Origin: Brevibacillus formosus
Lineage (GTDB): Bacteria; Bacillota; Bacilli; Brevibacillales; Brevibacillaceae
Assembly (NCBI RefSeq): GCF_003013405.1
Contig: NZ_PXZL01000030.1
Span: 186,001 to 250,000 of the forward strand
Direction: 5' to 3'
Length of the DNA stretch: 64,000 bases
Shown in pieces: positions 1 through 8,050 of the stretch. Positions within the stretch are counted from its first letter, which is position 1; every line of letters starts with the position of its first letter. The position numbers and the translations under genes are program-made. The notes beneath the pieces were generated by a model. The model did not search any database. It was not told where the DNA came from and was given only the letters and a program-made list of their open reading frames with translations.

Positions 1-1532
1 CCAATGTTGAACCAAGTAACTGGATTAATTCCACGATAGTTCTCATGATGCGTATGCGACGGAATTTTGTTTAAAATTCTCGAACTAAGCATCGGCACGA
101 GCAAAATAGAGAATACAAGCGCTGCAATATGTGAGTAAACAACCGTCAATGCAAGTGGTCCAAACAACTCAGAAGCAATACCTTCCGTGAGGGCAATCGG
201 CAAGAATACGCAAATTTGCGCCAAAGCCGAAGCCATTACTGCCGTACCTACTTCTTTGGAACCATCCAATGCGGCTTCCATCATACCTTTTCCCTGTTCT
301 CGATGACGGAAAACATTCTCGAGCATAACAACCGCAAAGTCAATCAATGATCCCAATCCCAATGTCAAACCGGAAAGGGAAATCAGGTTGATCGTCTGTC
401 CAGACATGTACATCAGCAAGAACGTAGCAACGATCGATACAGGGAGAACGATGACCGCAATTACCATGGATCGCAAGCTGCCCAAGAAGAAGAACAGCAA
501 GATCATACCGATACCGCCACCCAACAGGGCATGTTCAGCGGTCGTGTAAACGGAATCCTTGATGTAAGTGGATGTATCCAGAGTCGTAATGATTTTTACG
601 CCTTCTGGCAGCTCGCTTTTGATTTTCTCCAGCTCAGCTTTTACATCATCTGCTACCTCAATGGTGTTTCCGCCAGAAGCTTTTGTCACTTTAATGCCCA
701 AGCTAGGCGTTCCATTGACGTAACTCAATTGTGTTACATCTTGATGCGTGTCTTTTACTTCGGCAATATCGCTGAGCCTGATGGAGTTTCCTCCGACAGA
801 GATTGGTGTCAGCGCGATTTGTTCGACATCGGCAAACTCACCTTGTACACGGATGTTGAGCTTGGCGTCTCCCTCGCGTACTGCTCCACCAGAACCTGAC
901 AAGTTGCTGCCCTGTAGAGCTTGCTGAACTTGGTCAAGTGACAATCCATATGCCGCCAGTTTGGCTGGGTCGACTGTAACATCGATGATCCGGCTTTGTC
1001 CGCCGCTGATGGAAGCAGATGCGACCCCATCAATTCGCTCCAGGCGTGATTGGATCATATCCTCTGCCATCTTTTTCAATTTGTTGATATCTTGCTCACC
1101 CGTCACCGCAAACTCAATAATCGGTGTACTGTTCGGGTCAATGCGCAGTACGCGTGGCGCTCTAGCTGAGTCAGGCAAAGAGCCACGAACCTGATCTACC
1201 TTCTCCCGCATGTCGAGAGTCGCCTGATCAAGGTCTGTCCCCCAGTTAAACATGAGGATAACCTGCGAAGCGCCTTCCATCGATACCGATTGTATATTAT
1301 CTAAATCGGATACCGTTGCAAGTGCGTCTTCGATCGGCTTCGTTACCAGTTTTTCTACCTCACTCGGAGATCCGCCATCAACGGATGTAACCACGACAGC
1401 AACCGGGAAGTTAAGATCCGGCATGAGATCAATCGCCAAGCGAGGCAGTGAGACGAAACCAAAAATCAGCATGGCCAGAGTCAACATGATCATGGTGACC
1501 GGGCGTTTAATCGATAGTTCAGAAAGATTCAA
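1..1532 (-). CDS. RND efflux transporter, AcrB/SwrC-like (C-terminal part outside window)
   Basis: This is the N-terminal half (about 510 residues) of a resistance-nodulation-division pump; the rest lies left of the window. The TTG start is chosen because GAGGTGAG precedes it at the right distance and the protein then begins MNLSELSIKRPVTMIM, the usual start of the family with the first membrane helix. The periplasmic-type porter domain follows (MPDLNFPVAVVVTSVDGGSPSEVE region), then TM2-TM4 with the LGSLIDFAVVMLENV segment typical of helix 4. RND pumps use the proton gradient to expel amphiphiles; the Bacillus relative SwrC exports surfactin. It follows a marR-family gene in the same direction, and the 123-bp gap between them holds two copies of a palindromic operator, so repression by that regulator is likely. 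Confidence 0.9.
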   Translation of the reverse strand, partial: MNLSELSIKRPVTMIMLTLAMLIFGFVSLPRLAIDLMPDLNFPVAVVVTSVDGGSPSEVEKLVTKPIEDALATVSDLDNIQSVSMEGASQVILMFNWGTDLDQATLDMREKVDQVRGSLPDSARAPRVLRIDPNSTPIIEFAVTGEQDINKLKKMAEDMIQSRLERIDGVASASISGGQSRIIDVTVDPAKLAAYGLSLDQVQQALQGSNLSGSGGAVREGDAKLNIRVQGEFADVEQIALTPISVGGNSIRLSDIAEVKDTHQDVTQLSYVNGTPSLGIKVTKASGGNTIEVADDVKAELEKIKSELPEGVKIITTLDTSTYIKDSVYTTAEHALLGGGIGMILLFFFLGSLRSMVIAVIVLPVSIVATFLLMYMSGQTINLISLSGLTLGLGSLIDFAVVMLENVFRHREQGKGMMEAALDGSKEVGTAVMASALAQICVFLPIALTEGIASELFGPLALTVVYSHIAALVFSILLVPMLSSRILNKIPSHTHHENYRGINPVTWFNI

Positions 1533-1577
1533 TCCACTCACCTCTTCTTTATATATCTGCTAATTTTTGTGAGAAAT

Positions 1578-1594
1578 AGTTCGCATAACGAAAT
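1578..1594. promoter_or_regulatory. Imperfect operator half-palindrome upstream of RND gene
   Basis: AGTTCGCA-t-AACGAAAT: the right half equals the right half of the perfect palindrome at 1619-1635 and the left half matches it at 5 of 8 positions. The two centres are 41 bp apart, about four helical turns. Inferred second binding site for the adjacent MarR-family protein. Confidence 0.5.
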
Positions 1595-1618
1595 GAATAA
1601 GGTGAAACTCACAGTAAC

Positions 1619-1635
1619 ATTTCGTTTAACGAAAT
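1619..1635. promoter_or_regulatory. Perfect palindromic operator ATTTCGTT-t-AACGAAAT
   Basis: Two perfect 8-bp arms around one base, lying between the marR-family gene and the RND pump gene. Size and symmetry fit a MarR dimer site. It is about 90 bp upstream of the pump start codon, so it most likely controls the pump promoter. I could not identify convincing -35/-10 boxes here. Confidence 0.65.
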
Positions 1636-1655
1636 ATAAAGGGGTGAAACCATTT

Positions 1656-1988
1656 TTAAACGGTTTGTGAATTTCCCCATTTCACATCTTGCTGTTGGTA
1701 TACACGCTCTGTCAGTGACACCCACACAACTCGTCGATCTGTTTGGTCTCGGAACCTGCGTACCAGGTTTTCCTGCTCCAACCGGTTAATAAGACCGGAA
1801 GTTGTGCTGTATGAAAGACCGACAGTCTTACTTATGTCCCCCATGGTTTTTGGCCCGTTTCCAAGCTGCTCTAGAATCAAGACCTGTTGCCAGGTTACAT
1901 CACTTGTATCCAGCTCTTGCTCAGAAATCGTGGTAAACAAAACACTGGCTTCTTGCAGGAGTTTTGCCAACTGAATCAGTTCTTTCAT
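1656..1988 (-). CDS. MarR family transcriptional regulator (short C-terminus)
   Basis: A winged-helix DNA-binding repressor of 110 residues. The core is recognisable: MGDISKTVGLSYSTTSGLINRLEQ is the helix-turn-helix and DQTDRRVVWVSLTE the wing. The ATG at 1988 is preferred over an upstream ATG at 2006 because AGGGAGG lies five bases before it. The protein stops shortly after the wing (residues QQDVKWGNSQTV), so the final dimerisation helix usual in MarR proteins of about 140 residues is missing. I checked the alternative frames downstream and saw no continuation, so this does not look like a simple frameshift. It probably represses the following RND gene and may also answer to the divergent two-component system. 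Confidence 0.85.
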   Translation of the reverse strand: MKELIQLAKLLQEASVLFTTISEQELDTSDVTWQQVLILEQLGNGPKTMGDISKTVGLSYSTTSGLINRLEQENLVRRFRDQTDRRVVWVSLTERVYQQQDVKWGNSQTV

Positions 1989-2084
1989 AAGAACCTCCCT
2001 TGCCATCCTTACTTAACCACTTCACACCCATACTAATCGTTTATTTCCCAAAAATAATTCTACTGAAATGTATATGTAGTGAAG

Positions 2085-2100
2085 TCTACCCAGGGGTAGA
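2085..2100. promoter_or_regulatory. Dyad TCTACCC-ag-GGGTAGA upstream of two-component genes
   Basis: Perfect 7-bp arms with a two-base centre. A sister dyad with the same architecture begins 33 bp further on. Both lie in the 205-bp space between the divergent marR and histidine kinase genes. Probable binding site of the NarL-type response regulator encoded next door (inference). Confidence 0.5.
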
Positions 2101-2117
2101 TTTCTGACAAGGATTTA

Positions 2118-2133
2118 TCTATCTGGAGATAGA
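2118..2133. promoter_or_regulatory. Dyad TCTATCT-gg-AGATAGA upstream of two-component genes
   Basis: Second perfect 7-bp dyad; the centre-to-centre distance to the first is 33 bp (three helical turns). It ends 13 bp before the -10 element at 2147, so a bound activator would sit in the -35 region. Confidence 0.5.
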
Positions 2134-2143
2134 CGACAACGCA

Positions 2144-2152
2144 TGCTAGAAT
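2144..2152 (+). promoter_or_regulatory. Extended -10 promoter of two-component operon
   Basis: TGC-TAGAAT is an extended -10 element (TGnTAnAAT-like). No good -35 hexamer is visible at 16-18 bp, which fits an activator-dependent or extended -10 promoter. Transcription would start near 2159, which makes a GTG at 2161 an unlikely start codon and supports the TTG at 2194. Confidence 0.45.
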
Positions 2153-2193
2153 GAAGTTAAGTGATTATCCGGCAGAGAAAGAAGGACTTCTCA

Positions 2194-3396
2194 TTGTTGA
2201 AGATAATGATGAAAGCCATACAAAAACGTTTACTGATCATGTGGTTTTCCATCTTAATTGTATTAGCTTTGCTTCCTGATTCATTTAAACGGGAAACTCC
2301 GTTGCAATTTTCTCTTACCATTGTACTATTTATTTGTTACCTTGTGGTATTTTGGACTTCCAAGAAAAAATGGAAGCCTTTCCAATTCGAATTAGTTACA
2401 GTTGTGCTTGGAATCGTTTCTATACTAAAGTCCCTCATCTTGGGTGGAGAGGGTTTCGGATTGATGCTCCCACTCGCTGTTTTTATCGGATTTCACGTTC
2501 ATGGACGCCGTGCGTTGGCTTATGCTACTTTTTTTGGTACGTGTAGTACGCTTTTTTTATATTTTGAAGAAAATCTGAAATTCACGCACATCATCTCTTA
2601 TATTCTTACGTATGTGGGTTGCTATATCGGCGCACGTGGCTATCGGATTCAAACAGAAGCATACGAAACCAACCAACAGCACCTGGAGCAGCTGCAAAAA
2701 GCACATACAGAGTTGCAAGAGGCACACTTACAACTTCAAGAAGCGGCGCTCCATTCCCTTCAAGTAGCGGTTCTGGAGGAACGAACGAGAATTGCCCGTG
2801 ATATCCACGATGCATTGGGTCATAGTTTGACTTCACTCATTGTCCAGCTGCATGCCCTGAAGTATATGTTGCAGGATGGTCCTGACAACGCCCAAGAAGC
2901 CGTGCGCAACATGCTCGGTGTTGCCAAGCAAAGTCTGGAGGATATTCGCACGTCTGTCCATACTCTGGCTTTGGATAAAACCTCCTTGGGGCTTACGCCT
3001 CTGCGAGCTCTATTATCTCAGGCTCAAAAGCATACAGGAATAAAGATGGATCTGATATGCTCCGATCTGGACATCCCGCTCTCTCAGGAAATGACGATAA
3101 CGTTTTATCGAATTTTGCAAGAAGCGATCACCAATTCCCTACGTCATTCTGATGCAAAAGAAATTCTCGTCATCATTGAACAAAAGAAGGACATCCTTTT
3201 GTTGTCCATCCGAGACGATGGAAGCATCACGAGTGACCAAAAAATCAAACCTGGCTTCGGCCTAACTGGCATATCTGAACGGATTCGGCTATTGAACGGA
3301 ACTCTCGCGTATCGCATTCGAGAGCCCCACGGATTCCAACTCGATTTCAGCTTTCCGATTCGCCAGACTGAACCTGAAAGGAGCATGCGAACATGA
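2194..3396 (+). CDS. NarL-type sensor histidine kinase
   Basis: Membrane sensor of about 400 residues. About five hydrophobic helices fill the first 150 residues with almost no extracellular loop, followed by a coiled-coil (HLEQLQKAHTELQEAHLQLQE), a HisKA_3 dimerisation helix with the phospho-acceptor His near residue 205 (RIARDIHDALGHS) and a HATPase_c domain (EAITNSLRHSDAKE; IRDDGS; GFGLTGI). This is the layout of the LiaS/DesK/VraS group, which senses membrane or cell-wall stress. The TTG start follows AAGAAGGA at seven bases. A GTG 33 bases upstream is open in frame but would lie almost at the predicted transcription start. The stop overlaps the start of the response regulator (ATGA). Confidence 0.92.
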   Translation: MLKIMMKAIQKRLLIMWFSILIVLALLPDSFKRETPLQFSLTIVLFICYLVVFWTSKKKWKPFQFELVTVVLGIVSILKSLILGGEGFGLMLPLAVFIGFHVHGRRALAYATFFGTCSTLFLYFEENLKFTHIISYILTYVGCYIGARGYRIQTEAYETNQQHLEQLQKAHTELQEAHLQLQEAALHSLQVAVLEERTRIARDIHDALGHSLTSLIVQLHALKYMLQDGPDNAQEAVRNMLGVAKQSLEDIRTSVHTLALDKTSLGLTPLRALLSQAQKHTGIKMDLICSDLDIPLSQEMTITFYRILQEAITNSLRHSDAKEILVIIEQKKDILLLSIRDDGSITSDQKIKPGFGLTGISERIRLLNGTLAYRIREPHGFQLDFSFPIRQTEPERSMRT

Positions 3397-4079
3397 CCGG
3401 TAAACAAAAAGAAGGAGCCATTCGCGTGGTCCTAGTAGATGACCAAACCATGATTCGCCAAGGTTTAGGTTATGTCATTCAAATGCAATCCGACATGGAG
3501 GTAATTGGGGAAGCTTCCGATGGCGTAGAAGCTGTCGAGCTGATTGGCGCCCTTGCACCCGATGTCGTTTTGATGGATGTTCAGATGCCCAACAAATCGG
3601 GTATTGAGGCCACAAGAGAAATCATGCAGCAGCATCCTCGCACGAAGGTATTGATTCTTACCACTTTTGACAATCACAATTATGTGGTGGAAGGAATTCG
3701 TGCTGGAGCTGTTGGCTATATGCTAAAGGATGCCGACTCTCAGGAAATGCTTGATCTAATACGCAGAGCACACCAGGGAGAAGCCCTCTTCCACACCGTG
3801 ACAGCTGCAAAAGCCCTTGCCGAAGCTCTGCAAGGTCAACGTGAGACACCTGATTCGACTACCACCTCCCCATCAGTCTTGCTAGATGAACTCACGGATC
3901 GAGAGCTGGATGTACTTCAACAGATCGCAGATGGCTATCGAAATGATCAGATTGCGCAAAACTTGTTCATATCTGAAGGCACTGTAAAAACACACGTGCA
4001 TCGGATCTTGCAAAAAATGGGCGTCGAGGATCGTACCCAGGCAGTGGCAAAAGCTCTGCGGCACAAAATCGTGAAATAA
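3393..4079 (+). CDS. NarL/LuxR family response regulator
   Basis: Partner of the kinase just upstream, with which it overlaps by four bases. The receiver domain has the acidic pair D16-D17, the phospho-acceptor D62 (VVLMDVQMP) and the conserved Lys in GYMLKDA. The C-terminal LuxR-type helix-turn-helix is clear (LTDRELDVLQQIADGYRNDQIAQNLFISEGTVKTH, read here as a domain, about residues 165-225). It likely binds the paired dyads at 2085 and 2118, regulating its own operon and possibly the divergent marR-pump genes. Confidence 0.93.
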   Translation: MTGKQKEGAIRVVLVDDQTMIRQGLGYVIQMQSDMEVIGEASDGVEAVELIGALAPDVVLMDVQMPNKSGIEATREIMQQHPRTKVLILTTFDNHNYVVEGIRAGAVGYMLKDADSQEMLDLIRRAHQGEALFHTVTAAKALAEALQGQRETPDSTTTSPSVLLDELTDRELDVLQQIADGYRNDQIAQNLFISEGTVKTHVHRILQKMGVEDRTQAVAKALRHKIVK

Positions 4080-4090
4080 ATCAGATAGTT

Positions 4091-4600
4091 TTAGGCAGGA
4101 GGATTAAGTGGAATCAAGTTTCCATCCTCCTGCTTTATGCTGATGGAAACCTCTTCGCCCAGCTGTGCGCTGAACATCGCTTCAAATACGGCAGCAGCCG
4201 CTTTCTTCGCATCAATCACCCGGCAAATCACTGCCAACGTCCTCTCACTTTCTTCCCCACCGTCGCTGTGGCCGTTTCCTGTCTTTCCCAAGCATTCGTC
4301 CAACAGCTGTTCGATCAAATAACGCATTTCAATCTCTGACTCACACAAATGGGGAAAGCGAATGATCATTGGATGGAAATCGTTCTCTTTCATGACCTGA
4401 TATCCTTGTTCTTTCATCTCTTCTGCCCAGCTCTGCAAAACCTCATCAGGCCTTCCCTCGATCTGCTCCGCCATGATAGCAAAATAGTCGCCAATTTCCC
4501 CTACATTGCCGTAATGAACGGTATAAAGGTGCTCTGATTCCTCATACCAAACCTCCCAGTAGCTCCACCTCGTTTCGCTTTTTTTCAGCATCCGAATCAC
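4091..4600 (-). CDS. Hypothetical protein, WGR-like N-terminus
   Basis: Acidic 169-residue protein that I cannot assign. The first 35 residues (RWSYWEVWYEES..YTVHYGNVGEIG) resemble the aromatic/Gly pattern of WGR domains; this is a weak visual similarity. The middle contains several Glu-rich helices and the C-terminus is Ala-rich. The start is GTG at 4600, with GGAG ten bases upstream; an ATG at 4591 is the alternative but lacks a ribosome site. It is convergent with the response regulator and no partner is evident. Confidence 0.6.
   Translation of the reverse strand: MIRMLKKSETRWSYWEVWYEESEHLYTVHYGNVGEIGDYFAIMAEQIEGRPDEVLQSWAEEMKEQGYQVMKENDFHPMIIRFPHLCESEIEMRYLIEQLLDECLGKTGNGHSDGGEESERTLAVICRVIDAKKAAAAVFEAMFSAQLGEEVSISIKQEDGNLIPLNPPA
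4095..4138 (+). terminator. Hairpin terminator after response regulator
   Basis: GCAGGAGGAT and ATCCTCCTGC form a perfect 10-bp stem with a 19-base loop, followed by CTTTAT. It overlaps the 3' end of the convergent gene at 4091. The T tract is short, so strength is uncertain. Confidence 0.5.
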
Positions 4601-4740
4601 CGTTGTTCAGCTCCGTTCAAATTGTAACCGTTTTGTAAATTATTCCACTGATCGACAGACCTTGACAACAACTTACAAAAAGATTGATTCAAAAGACTTG
4701 CAACTTTTTCGTAGATAGGACTATTCGCTCATTTGAACAT

Positions 4741-4767
4741 AAAAAAAGACGGATATTCGATCCGTCT
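4741..4767 (-). terminator. Terminator of sporulation-type kinase gene
   Basis: AGACGGAT-attcg-ATCCGTCT, an 8-bp perfect stem; on the minus strand it is followed by seven T residues. A strong rho-independent terminator 27 bp beyond the stop codon. Confidence 0.85.
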
Positions 4768-4793
4768 ACAGTCACATTCCCTTTTGTATTTTT

Positions 4794-6320
4794 TTAGGAA
4801 ATGGAAAGAGGTAAACGAATCTCAAAGCGGGCTCCTTTCAGTTTCGGAGAGTTTTCCGCATAGAGTTCGCCACCGTGATCCGCGATGATGCGTTGTGTCG
4901 TAGACAAACCCAACCCCGTTCCTTCTTGTTTGGTCGTATAAAAAGGAACGAACAAATTTTGCAGGCAAGAATCTGACAGACCGGGTCCGTTGTCTTCCAC
5001 AACTATGATTACTTGATTGAGAGATGAGTATACTTTCACATGAACGAGGTTGCCTTGGGTCATCAATGCTTCAAGCGCATTTTTTAAGATGTTCAAGATG
5101 GCTTGCTTGATTCGTGAACGATGACCAAACACATGCCACTCGCCTTGTGCAATGTCCAGCTCTAGCTTGATTCCTCTTCGATTTGCTTCTGGCTCCAGTA
5201 AACGAATGACGCCATATAACTCGTCCATCACTAAGAAACGTTCCGATACGATTTTATCATCCCTGTACCGGGCCAAAACAAGGACATCGTTCAATAGCCC
5301 ATCAATGCGTTCAATTTCCGTTAAGATAACAGAAAAATAAGATTCACTGCGATTTGCTTCTCCTTGCTCCCTCAACAACTGAATGAAGCCCTTGATGGCT
5401 GTCAATGGATTGCGAATCTCATGTGCCATCCCAGCAGCAAGTTGTCCAACTGCTGCCAGCGCTTCACGCTTGCTCAATTCTTCTTCGTACTTTTTGCTTT
5501 CCGTAACATTCCGAAGAACGGCGATCGCTCCCCACATCTCTGTGCCGTAATAAATGGGACTCGTACTCACTGTCGTCCATTTTCCTCTGTATTCCGCAAC
5601 ATAATGGCCAGACTGCCCGCGTTCAATCACCCACTGGACAAAACGCTCGCTTACATGAGGACGAAGGGCATGATCAATGTTTTGACCAATGAGTTGATTC
5701 CGATCTACGCCAAATAAATGACAGACAGCGTAATTCGCTTCAATGACCCTGAACTGGCGGTCGATCATCAGGACGGCAATGTCACTGGACTGCAAAACCA
5801 ATTGGACAAGCTCCTGTTCAGCGAGCATTGTAACATCTTCTCCTTTAGCCGAACTTGTAGGAGAAGATGCTGTTTTCTCAACCGGAAATTGATGCGAATT
5901 TTTGTTGAAGACATCGTCCATTTCATGCAAAATATAGTCCATCGATTGATAGAGACGAATCTGTGCCTGTAAAAGCTCTACTCGCTCCGTATCCGTCGAG
6001 GCAAGAGAAAATGCGTTGTTATTCATTTCTTCAATAATAACGTCTCGACACTTGCGCAGAAATTGCTGCAAATACGTAAGATTCATTCCGAGCAACGAAA
6101 ATTTATACGCAATTTCGCTCCATTCTCGCTCGAATGCATACGTGTCGACTACTTTTACTACTTCAATCCATTTCGTGATTTGCTGAATAAACAAAGCCTC
6201 TGTATTTTCGCGGTCTTCTAGAAGCAAAGCAGAGTAATGATGATCTGAAAGAAAGGAAAACGTCTTGGCCACCGCCGCAGGGACCAAATGAGTAAGATAC
6301 TTACTTATTCGATTTTTCAA
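4794..6320 (-). CDS. PAS-domain sensor histidine kinase, sporulation-kinase type
   Basis: Cytoplasmic kinase of 508 residues without membrane segments. Residues 1-150 form an all-helical N-terminal domain. A PAS domain follows (VLQSSDIAVLMIDRQFRVIEAN, then LIGQNIDH), then HisKA with the phospho-acceptor His near residue 300 (GMAHEIRNPLTAIKGF) and HATPase_c (NILKNALEAL; VEDNGPGL; GTGLGLSTTQRI). The HisKA sequence is of the KinA-KinE type that feeds the Spo0F phosphorelay, so a role in sporulation initiation is likely but not provable here. It starts at TTG with AGGAG ten bases before it. No response regulator gene adjoins it, as expected for an orphan phosphorelay kinase. Confidence 0.88.
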   Translation of the reverse strand: MKNRISKYLTHLVPAAVAKTFSFLSDHHYSALLLEDRENTEALFIQQITKWIEVVKVVDTYAFEREWSEIAYKFSLLGMNLTYLQQFLRKCRDVIIEEMNNNAFSLASTDTERVELLQAQIRLYQSMDYILHEMDDVFNKNSHQFPVEKTASSPTSSAKGEDVTMLAEQELVQLVLQSSDIAVLMIDRQFRVIEANYAVCHLFGVDRNQLIGQNIDHALRPHVSERFVQWVIERGQSGHYVAEYRGKWTTVSTSPIYYGTEMWGAIAVLRNVTESKKYEEELSKREALAAVGQLAAGMAHEIRNPLTAIKGFIQLLREQGEANRSESYFSVILTEIERIDGLLNDVLVLARYRDDKIVSERFLVMDELYGVIRLLEPEANRRGIKLELDIAQGEWHVFGHRSRIKQAILNILKNALEALMTQGNLVHVKVYSSLNQVIIVVEDNGPGLSDSCLQNLFVPFYTTKQEGTGLGLSTTQRIIADHGGELYAENSPKLKGARFEIRLPLSIS

Positions 6321-6494
6321 AACACTCTGGCTCCTTTTCTCCGTGCTTCATTGAGGCTATTTTTCCAAGTATGTATAGGCTCTATTATGGACGTAAATGA
6401 GACAAGATGTAAAGCGGCTTGATGATATCCTGGTGCAGGGAATGACACCATCCAATCAGGTTCTCTTCTTATCCTTACAGACAAACAATCTCGG

Positions 6495-6539
6495 CTAGCA
6501 TCCTATTATCGCGCGCTTTTTATCTCCTTTTTCGGACAC
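6495..6539 (-). CDS. Possible 14-residue leader peptide
   Basis: GTG-initiated frame (MSEKGDKKRAIIGC, stop TAG) preceded by AGGAGGTGA, a full match to the 16S anti-Shine-Dalgarno, with five bases between AGGAGG and GTG. It lies about 175 bp upstream of the sporulation-type kinase in the same direction. It could be a leader peptide, a decoy ribosome site or chance. Nothing else supports expression. Confidence 0.25.
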   Translation of the reverse strand: MSEKGDKKRAIIGC

Positions 6540-6642
6540 CCTCACCTCCTGAACATGTTTGACTGAAACCGCTTTCCCAACATTTTCTATCATATCACGA
6601 TCGAGCATAAAAAGGTCAAGGATGTTTATTATTCAACCATCC

Positions 6643-6676
6643 AAAAAGCATTTGCCCCCGTAGAGACAAATGCTTT
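6643..6676 (-). terminator. Terminator of monooxygenase-like gene
   Basis: AAAGCATTTG and CAAATGCTTT form a perfect 10-bp stem with a 12-base loop; on the minus strand it ends in CTTTTTGG. It lies five bases past the stop codon. Confidence 0.85.
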
Positions 6677-6680
6677 CACT

Positions 6681-6971
6681 TTATGAATGGGCTTTGACAG
6701 CGTAGTTGCGCAAATCCGATTTTACCGGACTATTAGGGTTGGTTCCTGTATGCGCGCGCTTGAAAGCCTCGCTTTCTGTCCAATTTTTAAACGATTCTTC
6801 ATCTGTCCATTTCGTAAAGACGATGTATTCGTCACCTTCCGTAGGTGCCAGGAAAAGGAACTCCAAAAAACCAGGAACCTCCTTCATCCGTTCTCCTCCA
6901 TTACCAAATGCACGTTCCAAATGGGATTGGTAGTCTGCTGGTACAGTCAGTCTGTTCATGGATACATACAT
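6681..6971 (-). CDS. Antibiotic-biosynthesis-monooxygenase fold protein, HmoA/IsdG-like
   Basis: Small protein of 96 residues with the dimeric ferredoxin-like ABM fold: MYVSMNRLTVPADY at the first strand, then MKEVPGFLEFLFL, EYIVFTKWTDEESFKNWTESEAFKRAH. These match heme-degrading monooxygenases such as Bacillus HmoA and Staphylococcus IsdG, which open heme to release iron, though some relatives have other roles. The ATG at 6971 matches the family N-terminus; a GTG three codons upstream is also open, and AAAGGA lies 12 bases before the ATG. It is monocistronic, with its own terminator. Confidence 0.8.
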   Translation of the reverse strand: MYVSMNRLTVPADYQSHLERAFGNGGERMKEVPGFLEFLFLAPTEGDEYIVFTKWTDEESFKNWTESEAFKRAHTGTNPNSPVKSDLRNYAVKAHS

Positions 6972-7030
6972 GATGGTCACACGTCCTTTTCATTGGGTTT
7001 ATCTACCATCTCCCATTATACTACTACTTT

Positions 7031-7074
7031 GGCGAAAAACCTAAAAACCGCAAACGCTATTCGCGCCTGCGGTT
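7031..7074 (-). terminator. Terminator overlapping 3' end of unknown gene
   Basis: AACCGCA and TGCGGTT pair (with an inner CGC/GCG pair), followed on the minus strand by TTTTAGGTTTTT. The stop codon of the gene at 7057 lies inside the loop. Confidence 0.75.
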
Positions 7075-7965
7075 AATTTGTTGCTCGAGCATGATATCCA
7101 TCAAAAGTGTATCCTGCAACGGATCTTTCGGGTCTACCGTCAGCAGGGCAGCGACAGCGGCCATCGCACATCTAACGGATTGGTAGGAATAAAAGGCATC
7201 TCGCTCCGATTCGCTGAACAAAGATATATCCGATCGCTCTTGCGGCGGGTATGGGAAGTCAGTCTCGACACCAGCACGATCCAGAACAATGAGTGCCTGT
7301 TTAATCGCAATCAATGCCGCGCTGACACTAATGCCGTATTCTTGGCGTAGATCTTCCCAAACCTGAAAAGCTGATTTTTCTACCCTTTCCTGATTAGGAC
7401 GCGTAATGATTCCTGTTTTGCGCCCTTCTTTCAATAACCAATCCACAAATATATCGTTGCGTGGAGGAAAAGCGTATACTTGCAGCTTCATTTCCAATTC
7501 TGTCGGGTTATCCTTGGCAAAACGCGCGTGAGCCAACGACATTTCGTAACGCCGAGATGGATGCCCAGGAACCGTGACAAAGACCGTATCTTGTCGCACG
7601 GCTGCGATTTGCAGCTTGGTTCGCGCTGGTATCCTCCCTTGAGGCGCCTTTTCCCTGCGAATATTACCAGGAATCAATTCTACTCCGAATTGATGGTACT
7701 CCAGCGGTGAATCTATCCAGGGAATGGGCTCTCTCGTCTGTATTTCGTATAGCCCGTTAAACGTCACCCATTCGCCCGGGCGACGCTGGCTGCGAACCAA
7801 AACAGCATGAATTTCCTTCTCTGGCGGCAATTCCGTATCTTGATCCTCCTGTGGAGGATGCATTCGCTTGTGTTCGATAAGAATGCAGTCGGTCATGAAC
7901 AATCGCTCGAGCAATTCCCGCTTGCTCACCCATTCATATCCGATGCGGTAAATCCGATTTTTCAT
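7057..7965 (-). CDS. Hypothetical protein, about 302 residues
   Basis: I do not recognise this family. The protein is soluble, with no signal peptide or membrane segment. It is rich in Arg and Pro in the first two thirds (NIRREKAPQGRIPARTK) with a beta-rich pattern, then an alpha-helical C-terminal third. The ATG at 7965 sits eight bases after AAGGAGG; a GTG three codons upstream overlaps that ribosome site and is rejected. It lies downstream of thiE in the same direction but 85 bp away, so a link to thiamine is not evident. Confidence 0.75.
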   Translation of the reverse strand: MKNRIYRIGYEWVSKRELLERLFMTDCILIEHKRMHPPQEDQDTELPPEKEIHAVLVRSQRRPGEWVTFNGLYEIQTREPIPWIDSPLEYHQFGVELIPGNIRREKAPQGRIPARTKLQIAAVRQDTVFVTVPGHPSRRYEMSLAHARFAKDNPTELEMKLQVYAFPPRNDIFVDWLLKEGRKTGIITRPNQERVEKSAFQVWEDLRQEYGISVSAALIAIKQALIVLDRAGVETDFPYPPQERSDISLFSESERDAFYSYQSVRCAMAAVAALLTVDPKDPLQDTLLMDIMLEQQINRRRE

Positions 7966-8050
7966 CGGCTTCACCTCCTTTTGATCGCCATAATTGCATC
8001 ACTGGTTTGTTTCTATTACCCTACCATATGTAATCGTCGCCTTGTCCGTG

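Larger units (their letters stand above)
6321..6680. other. 360-bp intergenic region upstream of kinase gene
   Basis: Holds the terminator of the neighbouring gene (6643-6676) and a 14-codon reading frame with an ideal Shine-Dalgarno sequence (6495-6539, listed separately). No clear sigma-A promoter for the kinase was found. Confidence 0.5.

Noticed and set aside
2161-2193. GTG at 2161 as start of the histidine kinase
   Set aside because: It lacks a ribosome site and would lie within two bases of the predicted transcription start. The TTG at 2194 has AAGAAGGA seven bases upstream.
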